A stretch of 64,000 bases of DNA from assembly GCF_000934725.1 (NCBI RefSeq), contig NZ_JYNS01000015.1, positions 40,694 to 104,693 of the forward strand, in the 5' to 3' direction. Below the pieces are notes generated by a model. It was given only the letters and a program-made list of their open reading frames with translations, did not search any database and was not told the DNA's origin. The translations under genes and the position numbers were made by a program. Shown here piece by piece: positions 35,330 through 44,245 of this stretch; the stretch's first letter is position 1; every line of letters starts with the position of its first letter. Origin of the DNA: Methyloterricola oryzae. GTDB taxonomy: Bacteria; Pseudomonadota; Gammaproteobacteria; Methylococcales; Methylococcaceae.

Positions 35330-36172
35330 TCAATAACGCTCTTCGATCCAGCGCCGATTGGCGATGCTGGCGACGTCGTCGTAGGCGTGTTTCATGTCGC
35401 GCTTGGGCAGTTTGACCTTCTTCTTCGGCAGATGCTCATAGGGAATCTGCTTGAGCAAATGGGCAATCAGGTTGAGGCGCGCCCGCTTCTTGTCGTCCGA
35501 GCGCACGATGTGCCAGGGTGCCTGCTCGCTGTCGGTGGCCGCCAGCATCTCATCCCGCGCCTTGGAATACTCAAACCAGCGCTCGCGCGAGGGCAGATCC
35601 ATGGTGGAGAGCTTCCATTGCCGCACCGGGTCGTCGATGCGCGCGCGGAAGCGCCGTTCCTGTTCCGCGTCGCCCACTTCCAGCCAGTACTTGAGAAGGA
35701 TGATGCCGCTTTCGACGATCTGCTTCTCGACGAAGGGGCAAAGTTCCATGAAGCGGGAAACGTGCTGCTCGCTGCAGAAACCCATGACCCGTTCCACTCC
35801 GGCGCGGTTATACCAGCTGCGGTCGAAGATCACGACTTCACCTGCCGCGGGGAAATGGGCCATGTAGCGCTGGATATACATCTGCGATTTCTCGCGGTCG
35901 GAGGGCGCCGGCAGGGCCACGATCTTGAACACCCGCGGACTGACCCGCTCGGTGATGGCCTTGATAGTGCCGCCCTTGCCGGCGGCGTCGCGACCTTCGA
36001 AGACCAGGATCACGCGTTGTCCGGTGGCCTTCACCCACTCCTGCACGGCGCACAGCTCCGCCTGCAGCTTGCGCAGCTCCTTCTCGTATTCCTTGCGCTT
36101 GAGCTTCTCCCGCGCCTCAGCCACGGCGGCTACTTTCTTGCTAGGTGACTTTTTCTCGCGGTCTTTCTTCAT
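35330..36172 (-). CDS. ppk2: Polyphosphate kinase 2
   Basis: The 280-residue cytoplasmic enzyme belongs to the PPK2 family, which transfers phosphate between polyphosphate and nucleotides. Walker A is GRDAAGKGG with the following lid region SPRVFKIVALPAPSDREKS, and Walker B is VVIFDRSWYNRAGVERVMGF. The one-domain size and the basic Lys-rich N-terminus fit class I. Direction (polyP synthesis or ADP/GDP phosphorylation) cannot be read from sequence. It lies between the SulP and pta genes with 54 and 49 base gaps, near acetate kinase, another phosphotransfer enzyme. Confidence 0.93.
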   Translation of the reverse strand: MKKDREKKSPSKKVAAVAEAREKLKRKEYEKELRKLQAELCAVQEWVKATGQRVILVFEGRDAAGKGGTIKAITERVSPRVFKIVALPAPSDREKSQMYIQRYMAHFPAAGEVVIFDRSWYNRAGVERVMGFCSEQHVSRFMELCPFVEKQIVESGIILLKYWLEVGDAEQERRFRARIDDPVRQWKLSTMDLPSRERWFEYSKARDEMLAATDSEQAPWHIVRSDDKKRARLNLIAHLLKQIPYEHLPKKKVKLPKRDMKHAYDDVASIANRRWIEERY

Positions 36173-36226
36173 GGCACGTTTCCTCCGAAAACTGAAACCG
36201 GCGCGGCGCCAGAGGCACCGCTACTT

Positions 36227-37948
36227 TCATCGCGCGCCGTCTGCTGCGCCCGAAACCTGCGGTGTCGCGGCCCGCTGCGAGTCCCGCTCCAGCGCCGACT
36301 CCACCGCCGAGCGCACGCTCAGGAAAATGTTATCCGTTCCGAGCTTCTCGGCCACACCCAGGGCCTGCCCGAACTTGCGCATATACAGCTTGGGGCGGGC
36401 GATCACCAGTTGGACGCCCCGCTCTTCCAGCGCCGCGTGCACATCCCGCAGGGCCAGCGCGCCGGTGCTATCCAGTTGGCTCACGCTCTCGGCGTTGAAG
36501 ATGAACCACCGCGGCGGCAAGGCGCTGCCATCCACCAGGGAGAGCACGCGCGCCTTGAAGTACTCGGCGTTGAAGAACAGCAGGGGCGCGTCGAAGCGGT
36601 AGATGATGATGCCCGGCAGCGGGCTGGAATCCTCCGCCAGGTTCAGGTCGTTGTAGCCTTCAAGGCCGGGCACCCGCCCCATCAAGGTGTCGGGCGGGCG
36701 GTAGATCTTGATGAGGACGTTCAGCAGCGCCATCAGGATGGCGATCACCACCCCGGGCAGCACTCCGATGGCGAGCACGCCCACCGTGGTCACCAGGGAC
36801 AGGGTGAACTCGAAATGGTCGATTCCGCGCAGGCGCTGCACGCTGGCCAGGTCCAGCAGGCCCCAGGCGGAGAAGATGAGCACCGCCGCGAGAGCCGGGA
36901 TCGGCAGGTAGCCGAGAGGCCCGGCCAGGAACAGGGCGACGCCGGCGGTGGCCAGTGCGGCTGTGACCGACACCAACTGGGTCTTGCCGCCGCTGGCATC
37001 GTTCACCGCCGTGCGCGAATCGGCCCCGGTGACGGCGAAGCCGCCGAACAGGCCGGAGAAGATATTGGCCAGGCCGATGGCGCGCATCTCCTGGTCGGCG
37101 TCGATGCTGTAGCGGTTGCGCTCGGCGAAGCTGCGGGCGGTGAGCATGCCGCTGGTGAAGCTGACGATGACCAGCCCCACCGCATTCATGAAGATGCCCT
37201 GGACGCCCTGGTAGCCGATGCCCGGCAGGGCGAAGGCGGGCAGGCCGGAAGGCACCTCGCCTACCCGCTTCACCTGCTCCGGATCGGGGCCGGCCAGGTA
37301 GACCCCGATGCCCGCGATCAGCAAGGCGATCAAGGCCATGGGCGAGCGCGGCGCGAAGCGCTTGAGCAGAATCAGGATCAGCAGGGTCGCGAGTCCTACG
37401 GCCAGGCTGGGCAATTCCGCCTCGGCATGGCGCCGGGCCAGCTCCAGCAGGGACGGTCCGAAGTCGCGGTGCTGCACCACGATGCCCAAGAGCTTGCCCA
37501 ACTGCCCGACGATGATGCTGAGGGCGATGCCGTTGAGGAAGCCAATAAGGATGGGCCGGGCGAAGAAATTGACGATGAAGCCCAGGCGGGTCATACCGCC
37601 AATCACCATCAAGAGACCGGCGGTGATCGCCAGGGCCGCCGATAGCCGTAGGTAATAGGCGCCATCGCCGTGCGCCAGGGGCATCAGCAGGGCAGCCAGC
37701 ATGGCGCAGGTAGCCGCGTCGGGCCCCAGGACCAGTTGGCGGGAGGAACCGAACAGGGCGTACACCAGCACCGGCAGCATGCTGGCGTAGAGGCCGGTCT
37801 CGGGCGGAAAGCCGGCCAGGTTGGCATAGGCAATCGCGGTGGGTATCTGCACGGCGGTCACCGACAGCCCCGCAATCACGTCCCGCGCCAGCCACTCCCT
37901 CCGATAGACGCGCAGGTCCCGCAGCAGCGGGAGCCAGTCGCCGAGCAT
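36227..37948 (-). CDS. SulP/SLC26-family anion transporter with STAS domain
   Basis: The 573-residue inner-membrane protein begins with a short cytoplasmic N-terminus and the SulP signature region (VIAGLSVTAVQIPTAIAYANL, GLYASMLPVLVYALFGSSRQL), has about 12-14 helices, and ends in a cytoplasmic STAS domain (about 440-550; FNAESVSQLDSTGALALRDV). Family members carry sulfate, bicarbonate, nitrate or other anions, often with H+ or Na+. No clear marker decides the substrate. It is embedded in the xfp-ackA-pta gene run, which may point to an anion of that metabolism, but this is not shown. Confidence 0.9.
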   Translation of the reverse strand: MLGDWLPLLRDLRVYRREWLARDVIAGLSVTAVQIPTAIAYANLAGFPPETGLYASMLPVLVYALFGSSRQLVLGPDAATCAMLAALLMPLAHGDGAYYLRLSAALAITAGLLMVIGGMTRLGFIVNFFARPILIGFLNGIALSIIVGQLGKLLGIVVQHRDFGPSLLELARRHAEAELPSLAVGLATLLILILLKRFAPRSPMALIALLIAGIGVYLAGPDPEQVKRVGEVPSGLPAFALPGIGYQGVQGIFMNAVGLVIVSFTSGMLTARSFAERNRYSIDADQEMRAIGLANIFSGLFGGFAVTGADSRTAVNDASGGKTQLVSVTAALATAGVALFLAGPLGYLPIPALAAVLIFSAWGLLDLASVQRLRGIDHFEFTLSLVTTVGVLAIGVLPGVVIAILMALLNVLIKIYRPPDTLMGRVPGLEGYNDLNLAEDSSPLPGIIIYRFDAPLLFFNAEYFKARVLSLVDGSALPPRWFIFNAESVSQLDSTGALALRDVHAALEERGVQLVIARPKLYMRKFGQALGVAEKLGTDNIFLSVRSAVESALERDSQRAATPQVSGAADGAR

Positions 37949-37971
37949 GCCCTACCCCCCGCGGCGGTCGA

Positions 37972-38259
37972 TCAGCAACCGCCGCTGGCCTGTTCGTTCT
38001 TCAGGGCCTGATCGGAGATCTCCTTGTATAGGTGCACGGCCTTCGCGAAGATATCCTGGTATTCCGGGTGGCGGTCCACCATGGGCCGCACTTCCTCGGC
38101 GCGCTTGAACAGCTTCTCCAGGAACTCGATGTCCCAGTGGTCCAGCTTCTCGCCGCGATCGACCCGCTCCTTGATCTCCAGGGCCTTGGGCACCGTCTCC
38201 GAGGCCAGCCGCTCCAGCAGGGTGATGGCAACGCCCAGTTCTTTGTTTTCGTCGGTCAT
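37972..38259 (-). CDS. Small helical protein of unknown function
   Basis: The 95-residue soluble protein is highly charged and nearly all helix (ELGVAITLLERLASETVPKA, HWDIEFLEKLFKRAEEVRP), ending in a Gly-Gly-Cys. AGGAG lies eight bases before the ATG. No family recognised. Closely packed between the 341-residue unknown gene and the SulP gene, so it is likely co-expressed with the acetate module. Confidence 0.7.
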   Translation of the reverse strand: MTDENKELGVAITLLERLASETVPKALEIKERVDRGEKLDHWDIEFLEKLFKRAEEVRPMVDRHPEYQDIFAKAVHLYKEISDQALKNEQASGGC

Positions 38260-38294
38260 GTCGTTCTCCTTGGGTCAGAGGCTGTGGATCAAAT

Positions 38295-39320
38295 TCAAAG
38301 GTAACGGGCGGCGCTCTTCCACATGTCCGGCGCCTCCGGGATATCGCAGCGGGCGATGCGCCCCAACAGGATGATACGGGTCACTCCGCTGCCGGAGTAG
38401 AGTTCCGTCAGGTTCAGGTCATGGGCCGCCGTCGAGGTGGATTCCGCCACCCGGATGCCTCGGGAATCCAGGCGCAGGCGCAGTTCACGCGCCGCCAGCC
38501 AATCGGAGGGCTGGCCGAACACCTCCAGCAGGCATTCCAGGGATTCTTCCAGGCCCAGTTGGTCGCTGCGGAACTCGCCGTATTCCGCGTCGATGCGCTC
38601 GATCTCCGCCTCCAGGCTGGCGGCGTCCGGATGCTCGCCGTTGGCCTCCTTGAGCATGGGCCCCAGCCCGAAATCACCGGCGTGCAGGGCATCCAGCTTT
38701 TGTTTGAGGAGACGGCGCTGGCGGTCCAGTTCGCGCCGGCTGCTGCGGGCCTCCATCAAGCGTTCCAGCGCCCGCTCCACCAGGAAGTCGAAGGCCCTGA
38801 TCTTAAGCTGGCGGCGGCTGTCCGGGTCGCTGCCGGCCGGCCCGATGTAGCGGTGGCCGGTGAAGTTCACCGCCACTTGCAGCACATCTTTGCGCACCCG
38901 GTCGCCATCCAACTCCATGCCGAGCACCTGGCGCTCCTCCCGCGCCATGGTGAGCAGGCCGAAGACCTCATCCGGCGGTGGCCCGCTGACGCTTTTGAGA
39001 AAATCCCGCAGCATGCGGAACTTGCCGAACACCTCGCTCATGTGCTCGGCGGAGACGAAGAACGATTTCAGCCGCGGGTCCTCGCCATAATGCCTCGGGC
39101 CTATGGGGGCCGGCTCGGGCAAGCGCTCCACCAGGGCGATGACATGCTCGATGGCGCCGGCCACCGGATCGCGCAAATGCTTGCGGTAAGCGGGCAGCGC
39201 GCGGATGCGCGGGTCGGTGCCGGCCAGCAGGCGTTCGATGCCCTTGTCGATCAGGGCCTCGTCGATGCCAGTGGCGGACTCCTGTGGGGAGTTGAAAAGG
39301 GAACTGAGAAAACGCAGCAT
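38295..39320 (-). CDS. Unknown protein downstream of acetate kinase
   Basis: The 341-residue cytoplasmic protein is helical, with a coiled-coil-like stretch in the middle (LEAEIERIDAEYGEFRSDQ and an Arg-rich helix before it) and a C-terminal alpha/beta part. It has no signal or membrane segment. I do not recognise the family. It starts 16 bases after ackA on the same strand. Coding quality is good and the antisense frames in the same interval are shadows. Confidence 0.7.
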   Translation of the reverse strand: MLRFLSSLFNSPQESATGIDEALIDKGIERLLAGTDPRIRALPAYRKHLRDPVAGAIEHVIALVERLPEPAPIGPRHYGEDPRLKSFFVSAEHMSEVFGKFRMLRDFLKSVSGPPPDEVFGLLTMAREERQVLGMELDGDRVRKDVLQVAVNFTGHRYIGPAGSDPDSRRQLKIRAFDFLVERALERLMEARSSRRELDRQRRLLKQKLDALHAGDFGLGPMLKEANGEHPDAASLEAEIERIDAEYGEFRSDQLGLEESLECLLEVFGQPSDWLAARELRLRLDSRGIRVAESTSTAAHDLNLTELYSGSGVTRIILLGRIARCDIPEAPDMWKSAARYL

Positions 39321-39336
39321 GCTCGTGTCGTCGGAA

Positions 39337-40527
39337 TCATCGGGCGACGGTCAATCCCAGGACGCGCGCCGTGTGTGCCGCGATCATGCCTTCCTCGTTG
39401 GCTGGAATCATCAGCACTTTCACGCGGCTGCCCGGCGCCTGCAACTGGGTGCCATGCCCCTCATTGGTGGCCATGTCCATTTCGACCCCCAACCAGCGAC
39501 ACAGTTCGCCTACCCGCGCTCGCACCGGAGCCGCATGCTCGCCGATGCCGCCGGTGAACACCAGGCAGTCCAGGCCGCCCAGGGCCGCGGCCAGGGAACC
39601 GATCTCGCGGGCAATGCGGTAACAGAAATATTCCACCGCCTCGCCCGCCTCGGGCCGGTCGCTGTCCAGCAGATCGCGCATGTCCGAGCTGATGCCGGAG
39701 AGCCCCAGCAGCCCCGAGCGCTTGTACAGCAGATCGTGCAACTGCTTCGCCTCCATGCCTTCCTCCATGAGCAGGTGCAGCAGCACACCGGGGTCGACCG
39801 CGCCGCTGCGGGTGCCCATGGGGATGCCGTCCAGGGCGGTGAAGGACATGGTGCTGGCCACGGACCGGCCATCCCGGATGGCGCAAAGGCTCGCCCCGTT
39901 GCCCAAATGACAGACCACCGTGCATCCCGAAGCCGCGGCGGCATCCAGTTCCGGCAGGCGCTGGGCGATGTATTCGTAGGACAGGCCATGAAAACCGTAG
40001 CGGCGGATGCCGCGCGCCTCCAGTTCCCGCGGCAGGGCGAACAGGCGCTCGATGCGGGTCTGGCTGGCGTGGAAGGCCGTGTCGAAGCAGGCCACTTGCG
40101 GCAGCTGCGAGAAGCGCTCCGCGATGAAGCGGATGGGTGCCAGATTATGCGGCTGATGCAAAGGCGCCAATGGCACCAGGGCCTCGATTTCGGAAAGCAC
40201 CTGCGCATCCACGCGCAGCGGCTGCACCAGTTTGTCGCCGCCATGGACGACCCGGTGACCCACCGCGGCGGGCGTAAATTCCGGATGTTCCTGCTTGAGC
40301 CACTGGAACAACCAGGTGAGCGCCTCGCCATGACTCCCGGCGGCCAGCGGACTCTGTAAAAGCTGCGCCCCGCCCGCGTCCTTGACGGTGATGCGCGGGC
40401 CCGATTCCACGGCGGGGCCGAGGCGGTCGGCCAGGGCGGTCAGCAGCGTGCGCCCATCGCGCAACAGGGAAAACTTGAGGGTGGCCGAACCGCAGTTTAC
40501 GACGGCGATCAGGGGGGATTCAGACAC
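39337..40527 (-). CDS. ackA: Acetate kinase
   Basis: The 396-residue ASKHA-fold enzyme makes ATP and acetate from acetyl phosphate, reversibly. Family marks are VVNCGSATLKFSLL at the start, VGHRVVHGGDKL, CFDTAFHASQ, YGFHGLSYEYIAQRLP, VCHLGNGASLCAIRDGRSVA and FTGGIGEHAAPVR. The start is a GTG with GGAG upstream. It lies 196 bases after the phosphoketolase gene, with two palindromic repeats in between. Together they form the phosphoketolase route to ATP. Confidence 0.96.
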   Translation of the reverse strand: MSESPLIAVVNCGSATLKFSLLRDGRTLLTALADRLGPAVESGPRITVKDAGGAQLLQSPLAAGSHGEALTWLFQWLKQEHPEFTPAAVGHRVVHGGDKLVQPLRVDAQVLSEIEALVPLAPLHQPHNLAPIRFIAERFSQLPQVACFDTAFHASQTRIERLFALPRELEARGIRRYGFHGLSYEYIAQRLPELDAAAASGCTVVCHLGNGASLCAIRDGRSVASTMSFTALDGIPMGTRSGAVDPGVLLHLLMEEGMEAKQLHDLLYKRSGLLGLSGISSDMRDLLDSDRPEAGEAVEYFCYRIAREIGSLAAALGGLDCLVFTGGIGEHAAPVRARVGELCRWLGVEMDMATNEGHGTQLQAPGSRVKVLMIPANEEGMIAAHTARVLGLTVAR

Positions 40528-40595
40528 GTAGATCTCCAGACAGAAAGCCGCCGCCAGGCCAGGCCGGGCGGCGGGTCAAGATGATGAATGCGAGA

Positions 40596-40620
40596 CGCTC
40601 CCACGCGGAGCATGGGAGCG
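40596..40620. repeat. Palindromic intergenic repeat, copy 1 (CGCTCCCA...TGGGAGCG)
   Basis: A 25-base near-palindrome whose centre CCCACGCGGAGCATGGG is the reverse complement of the centre of the copy 28 bases downstream. The outer bases differ in a compensating way (CGCTC/GAGCG), so the hairpin is preserved. Confidence 0.75.
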
Positions 40621-40645
40621 AGGACACTGTGAGACGCCCCCGTTA

Positions 40646-40674
40646 CTGGTTCCCATGCTCCGCGTGGGAACCAG
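40646..40674. repeat. Palindromic intergenic repeat, copy 2 (GGTTCCCA...TGGGAACC)
   Basis: A 29-base near-palindrome in opposite orientation to copy 1; ends match the copy at 32211. The pair lies between xfp and ackA and could act as a transcript-stabilising or terminating structure, as REP elements do. Confidence 0.75.
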
Positions 40675-40723
40675 CCTGACTCAGGCGCTCCACGCCTGAG
40701 CCCTCGCCGCGACGCCCCCGCCC

Positions 40724-43153
40724 TTAGTACGGCCAGCGCCAGGCGACGATCTCCGGCATGTCGATACCATGCTCGTAGGCGTAGCGGCGGCAGGCCAGTT
40801 GCTGGTTGCGGAACTTCTCCTTGGCGTGGGCGCCTGCCACCGCGATGCGGGGCACGCGGTCGATGACGTCGATGGCCAGGCTGAAGCGGTCGATCTGGTT
40901 GTTGATGGCCAGTTCCAGGGGCGTGTTGATATTGCCCTTTTCCTTGTAGCCGCGCACATGCATGTTGGCGTGATTGGTGCGGCGGTAGGCCAGGCGATGG
41001 ATCAGCCAGGGATAGCCGTGGAAGTTGAAGATGATGGGCTTGTCCACGGTGAACAGGCTGTCGAAGTCGCGCTTGCTCAGGCCGTGGGGATGCTCGTTGT
41101 CCGGCTGCAGCTTGAACAGGTCCACCACGTTGATGAAGCGGATCTTCAGGTCCGGGAACTCCTCCCGCAGCATGGCGACGGCGGCCAGCGCCTCCAGGGT
41201 GGGAATGTCGCCCGCCGAAGCCATGACCACGTCCGGCTCCTGGCCCTGGTCATTGCAGGCCCAGTCCCAGATGCCGATGCCCTTCGAGCAGTGGGTGATC
41301 GCCGCGTCCATGTCCATGTACTGCAGGTGCATCTGCTTGTCGCAGACGATGACGTTGACGTAGTTCTCGCTGCGCAGGCAGTGGTTGGCCACGGACAGCA
41401 GGCTGTTGACATCCGGCGGCAGGTAGATGCGCGTCACCTCGGCGCTCTTGTTCACCACCACGTCGAGGAAACCCGGGTCCTGATGGGTGAAGCCGTTGTG
41501 GTCCTGCCGCCACACCGTGGAGGTGATCAGCAGGTTGAGGGAGGCTATCTCCTCGCGCCAGGACAGCTCGTTGCAGATGGAGAGCCATTTGGCGTGCTGG
41601 TTGAACATGGAGTCGATCACATGCACGAAGGACTCGTAAGTGGAGAAAAACCCGTGCCTTCCGGTGAGCAGATAACCTTCCAGCATGCCCTCCATGGTGT
41701 GCTCGCTGAGCATCTCCATGACGCGGCCGTCCGTCGCCATCTCGGTGCCGTCGCTGTCCTCGGGGAAATACTCTGCGATCCAGAACTTCTTGCTGACCTC
41801 GTATACCGCCTGCAGCTTGTTGGAGGTGTTCTCGTCCGGACCGAACACGCGGAAATTGTTCATGTTCGCCTTCATGATGTCACGCAGGAAGACGCCCAGG
41901 GGCTTGGTGTTCTCCGCCTCGATCTGACCCGGCTTGGGCAGGCTGAGACCGTATTGGCGGAAGTCCGGCATGCGCAGGGCCTTCTTCAGCACGCCGCCAT
42001 TGGCATGGGGATTGGAGCCCATGCGGCGGTTGCCCTTTGGGGATAGTTCGCGCAGTTCCGCCGACGGCGCGCCATCGGCGTCGAACAGCTCCTTGGGCTT
42101 GTAGCTGAGCATCCAGTCTTCCAGCAGCTTGAGGTGGGCCGGGTTCTTCTGCACATCGGCGATGGGCACCTGATGGGCGCGCCAGAAGCCTTCCACCTTG
42201 TGGCCATCGATGGTGCCGGGTGCGGTCCAGCCCTTGGGACTGCGCAGCACGATCATGGGCCAGCGCGGCCGGTGCGCCACGCCCTTGCTGCGAGCCTCGC
42301 TCTGGGCCGCCCTTATGGCGCTGATGCAGCGGTCCAGAGTCGCCGCCATGGCCTGGTGCATGGAGGCCGGGTCCGAGCCCTCGACGAAATAGGGCGTGTA
42401 GCCGTACCCCTTGAACAGGTCCTCCAACTCCTCATGGCTGATGCGCGCCAGCAGGGTCGGATTATTGATCTTGTAGCCGTTCAGGTTGAGGATCGGCAGC
42501 ACCGCGCCGTCGCGGATCGGGTTCAGGAACTTGCTGATGTGCCAGGAGGTGGCCAACGGGCCGGTCTCCGCCTCGCCGTCGCCCACCACCGCCGCGACGA
42601 TCAGCTCCGGATTGTCGAAAGCCGCGCCGCAGGCATGGGACAGCACATAACCCAGTTCACCGCCCTCGTGGATGGAACCCGGGGTCTCCGGCGTGCAATG
42701 GCTGCCGATGCCGCCGGGGAAGGAAAACTGCTTGAAGAAGCGCAACAGGCCTTCCTCGTCCAGGCTCTTGTCCGGATAGGTGTCGGAATAGGAGCCTTCC
42801 AGATACACCGGCGCCAGAACGCCCGGCGCGCCATGGCCGGGGCCGGCCATGAAGATCATGTCCAGGTCATCGCGGCAGATGACGCGGTTGAGATGGGTGT
42901 AGGCGAAGGACAGGGCCGGGCTGGCGCCCCAGTGCCCCAGCAGGCGGTTCTTGATGTGCTCCGGCTTCAAGGGCACCCGCAGCAGCGGGTTGTCCCGCAG
43001 GTAGATCATGCCCAAGGCCAGGTAGTTGCAGGCCCGCCAGAAAGCGTCGATCTTGCGCAGTTCCTCGGAGCTGAGCGGCGCTTCCTGCACGGTGGCGCGG
43101 GCGGGGCCGAAACTGCTGATCGCGGTGAGGGATGACTCCGTGTTGGTGCTCAT
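40724..43153 (-). CDS. xfp: Xylulose-5-phosphate/fructose-6-phosphate phosphoketolase
   Basis: The 809-residue thiamine-diphosphate enzyme cleaves xylulose 5-phosphate (and possibly fructose 6-phosphate) with phosphate to acetyl phosphate and glyceraldehyde 3-phosphate (or erythrose 4-phosphate). Family signatures include [36 protein letters not shown], the TPP/Mg site [30 protein letters not shown] and [20 protein letters not shown] seven bases before the ATG. Length equals the family norm. First gene of the acetate module; in methanotrophs this enzyme offers a carbon-saving route from RuMP-cycle sugars to C2 units. Confidence 0.97.
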   Translation of the reverse strand: MSTNTESSLTAISSFGPARATVQEAPLSSEELRKIDAFWRACNYLALGMIYLRDNPLLRVPLKPEHIKNRLLGHWGASPALSFAYTHLNRVICRDDLDMIFMAGPGHGAPGVLAPVYLEGSYSDTYPDKSLDEEGLLRFFKQFSFPGGIGSHCTPETPGSIHEGGELGYVLSHACGAAFDNPELIVAAVVGDGEAETGPLATSWHISKFLNPIRDGAVLPILNLNGYKINNPTLLARISHEELEDLFKGYGYTPYFVEGSDPASMHQAMAATLDRCISAIRAAQSEARSKGVAHRPRWPMIVLRSPKGWTAPGTIDGHKVEGFWRAHQVPIADVQKNPAHLKLLEDWMLSYKPKELFDADGAPSAELRELSPKGNRRMGSNPHANGGVLKKALRMPDFRQYGLSLPKPGQIEAENTKPLGVFLRDIMKANMNNFRVFGPDENTSNKLQAVYEVSKKFWIAEYFPEDSDGTEMATDGRVMEMLSEHTMEGMLEGYLLTGRHGFFSTYESFVHVIDSMFNQHAKWLSICNELSWREEIASLNLLITSTVWRQDHNGFTHQDPGFLDVVVNKSAEVTRIYLPPDVNSLLSVANHCLRSENYVNVIVCDKQMHLQYMDMDAAITHCSKGIGIWDWACNDQGQEPDVVMASAGDIPTLEALAAVAMLREEFPDLKIRFINVVDLFKLQPDNEHPHGLSKRDFDSLFTVDKPIIFNFHGYPWLIHRLAYRRTNHANMHVRGYKEKGNINTPLELAINNQIDRFSLAIDVIDRVPRIAVAGAHAKEKFRNQQLACRRYAYEHGIDMPEIVAWRWPY

Positions 43154-43614
43154 TGCATTACTCCTTCATGTGTGAAATCGGGGCCGCGCCCAGGGTTTGG
43201 GCGATCGGCGGCCAGGATCGGCGCGAGAAATGAAGCGTGGCCCACAGGCGGCCGCATGCGGCGTGATGGTATTGACGCGTCTCCGACATGTGACGCCGTG
43301 GCCAATGCGCTCACGACTCAGCGTCATCCGTTGAATGGGAGGAACCCGGTCTGGCCCGGTTCCAGCGAACCCGAGGCATCGTATTCATAGGGATTTAACG
43401 CCCCTTTGCCGGGGCCGTCAACTCAGGAACCGCGTAGGAAATCCCGAGTCTCGCCCGGCCGGCGTAGGCTTCCGTTCGAAGCCCGCGGTTGAGCCCGCTC
43501 ACCCGCCCGCTTATCATCTGCTAAGGCAGGAGAGATCAGTCGCTTAAAGACCGGCCCCCGCCCGTCGATCGCTATAAACTTAGCCTATTCATTTGACCGC
43601 AGGGTGACAGGCCC
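43154..43614. other. Divergent regulatory region between xfp and the HdeD-like gene
   Basis: About 460 bases without a credible gene. It must carry the promoter of the xfp operon and that of the divergent membrane-protein gene. A TATAAA box at 43573-43578, 37 bases before the HdeD-like start, could be a -10 element, but no matching -35 is clear. Nothing else recognised. Confidence 0.4.
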
Positions 43615-44202
43615 ATGAGCCTCAGCGAAAAGTTTGCAGGATTTGAGCGTTTCAGTACCGACTGGCGGCGGCTGTTCGGTCGCGGCCTGACCCAGTTGCT
43701 GATCGGCGTGGCCCTGACCATCGCCTCGGCCTTTAATCCCGACGGCTCCCTCATGCACGCCGGCGAATTCTCCTGGCTGCCCATGGCGGCCTTCGTCATC
43801 CTCTTCGTCGGGCTGCTGGAATGCCTGGACGCCATCATCGCCAAGGAACTGCGGGATTTCTTCCTGCACCTGCAGAACGGCGTGCTGGATGTGGTGGTGG
43901 CCCTGCTCATCGTCTTCAGCATCAGCGGCAACCCGGACCGCCTGAGCCTCTTGCTGGTGGCCTACCTGCTGGTCAAAGCCATCATCCGCATCATCCTGAT
44001 CTACGCCACCCGACTGACCCAGCGCACTTCGGCGGTGGCGGGCTCGGCGGTTTCCATCCTCCTCGGCCTGCTCATGTGGGCGCAATGGCCCAGCTCGGAG
44101 GCCTGGTTCCTGGCCTTCTGCCTGAGTGCCGACATCGGCCTGCGCGGCTGGTCGCTGATGATGTTCGGCCTCTGGCTGCGCGAGCAGAAGCCGGCCGCAT
44201 GA
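43615..44202 (+). CDS. HdeD/DUF308-like membrane protein
   Basis: The 195-residue inner-membrane protein has six hydrophobic helices in three hairpins (LLIGVALTIASAF, MAAFVILFVGLLECLDAI, VVVALLIVFSISG, SLLLVAYLLVKAIIRIILI, and two more), the pattern of HdeD-type acid-resistance proteins. Sequence match to HdeD is by topology and spacing, not strong motifs. It precedes pyruvate kinase by 43 bases on the same strand. Confidence 0.65.
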   Translation: MSLSEKFAGFERFSTDWRRLFGRGLTQLLIGVALTIASAFNPDGSLMHAGEFSWLPMAAFVILFVGLLECLDAIIAKELRDFFLHLQNGVLDVVVALLIVFSISGNPDRLSLLLVAYLLVKAIIRIILIYATRLTQRTSAVAGSAVSILLGLLMWAQWPSSEAWFLAFCLSADIGLRGWSLMMFGLWLREQKPAA

Positions 44203-44245
44203 GCCAGTCCGGCCCACGCCCGCCCCCCGCCCACCTTCAGCTGTC

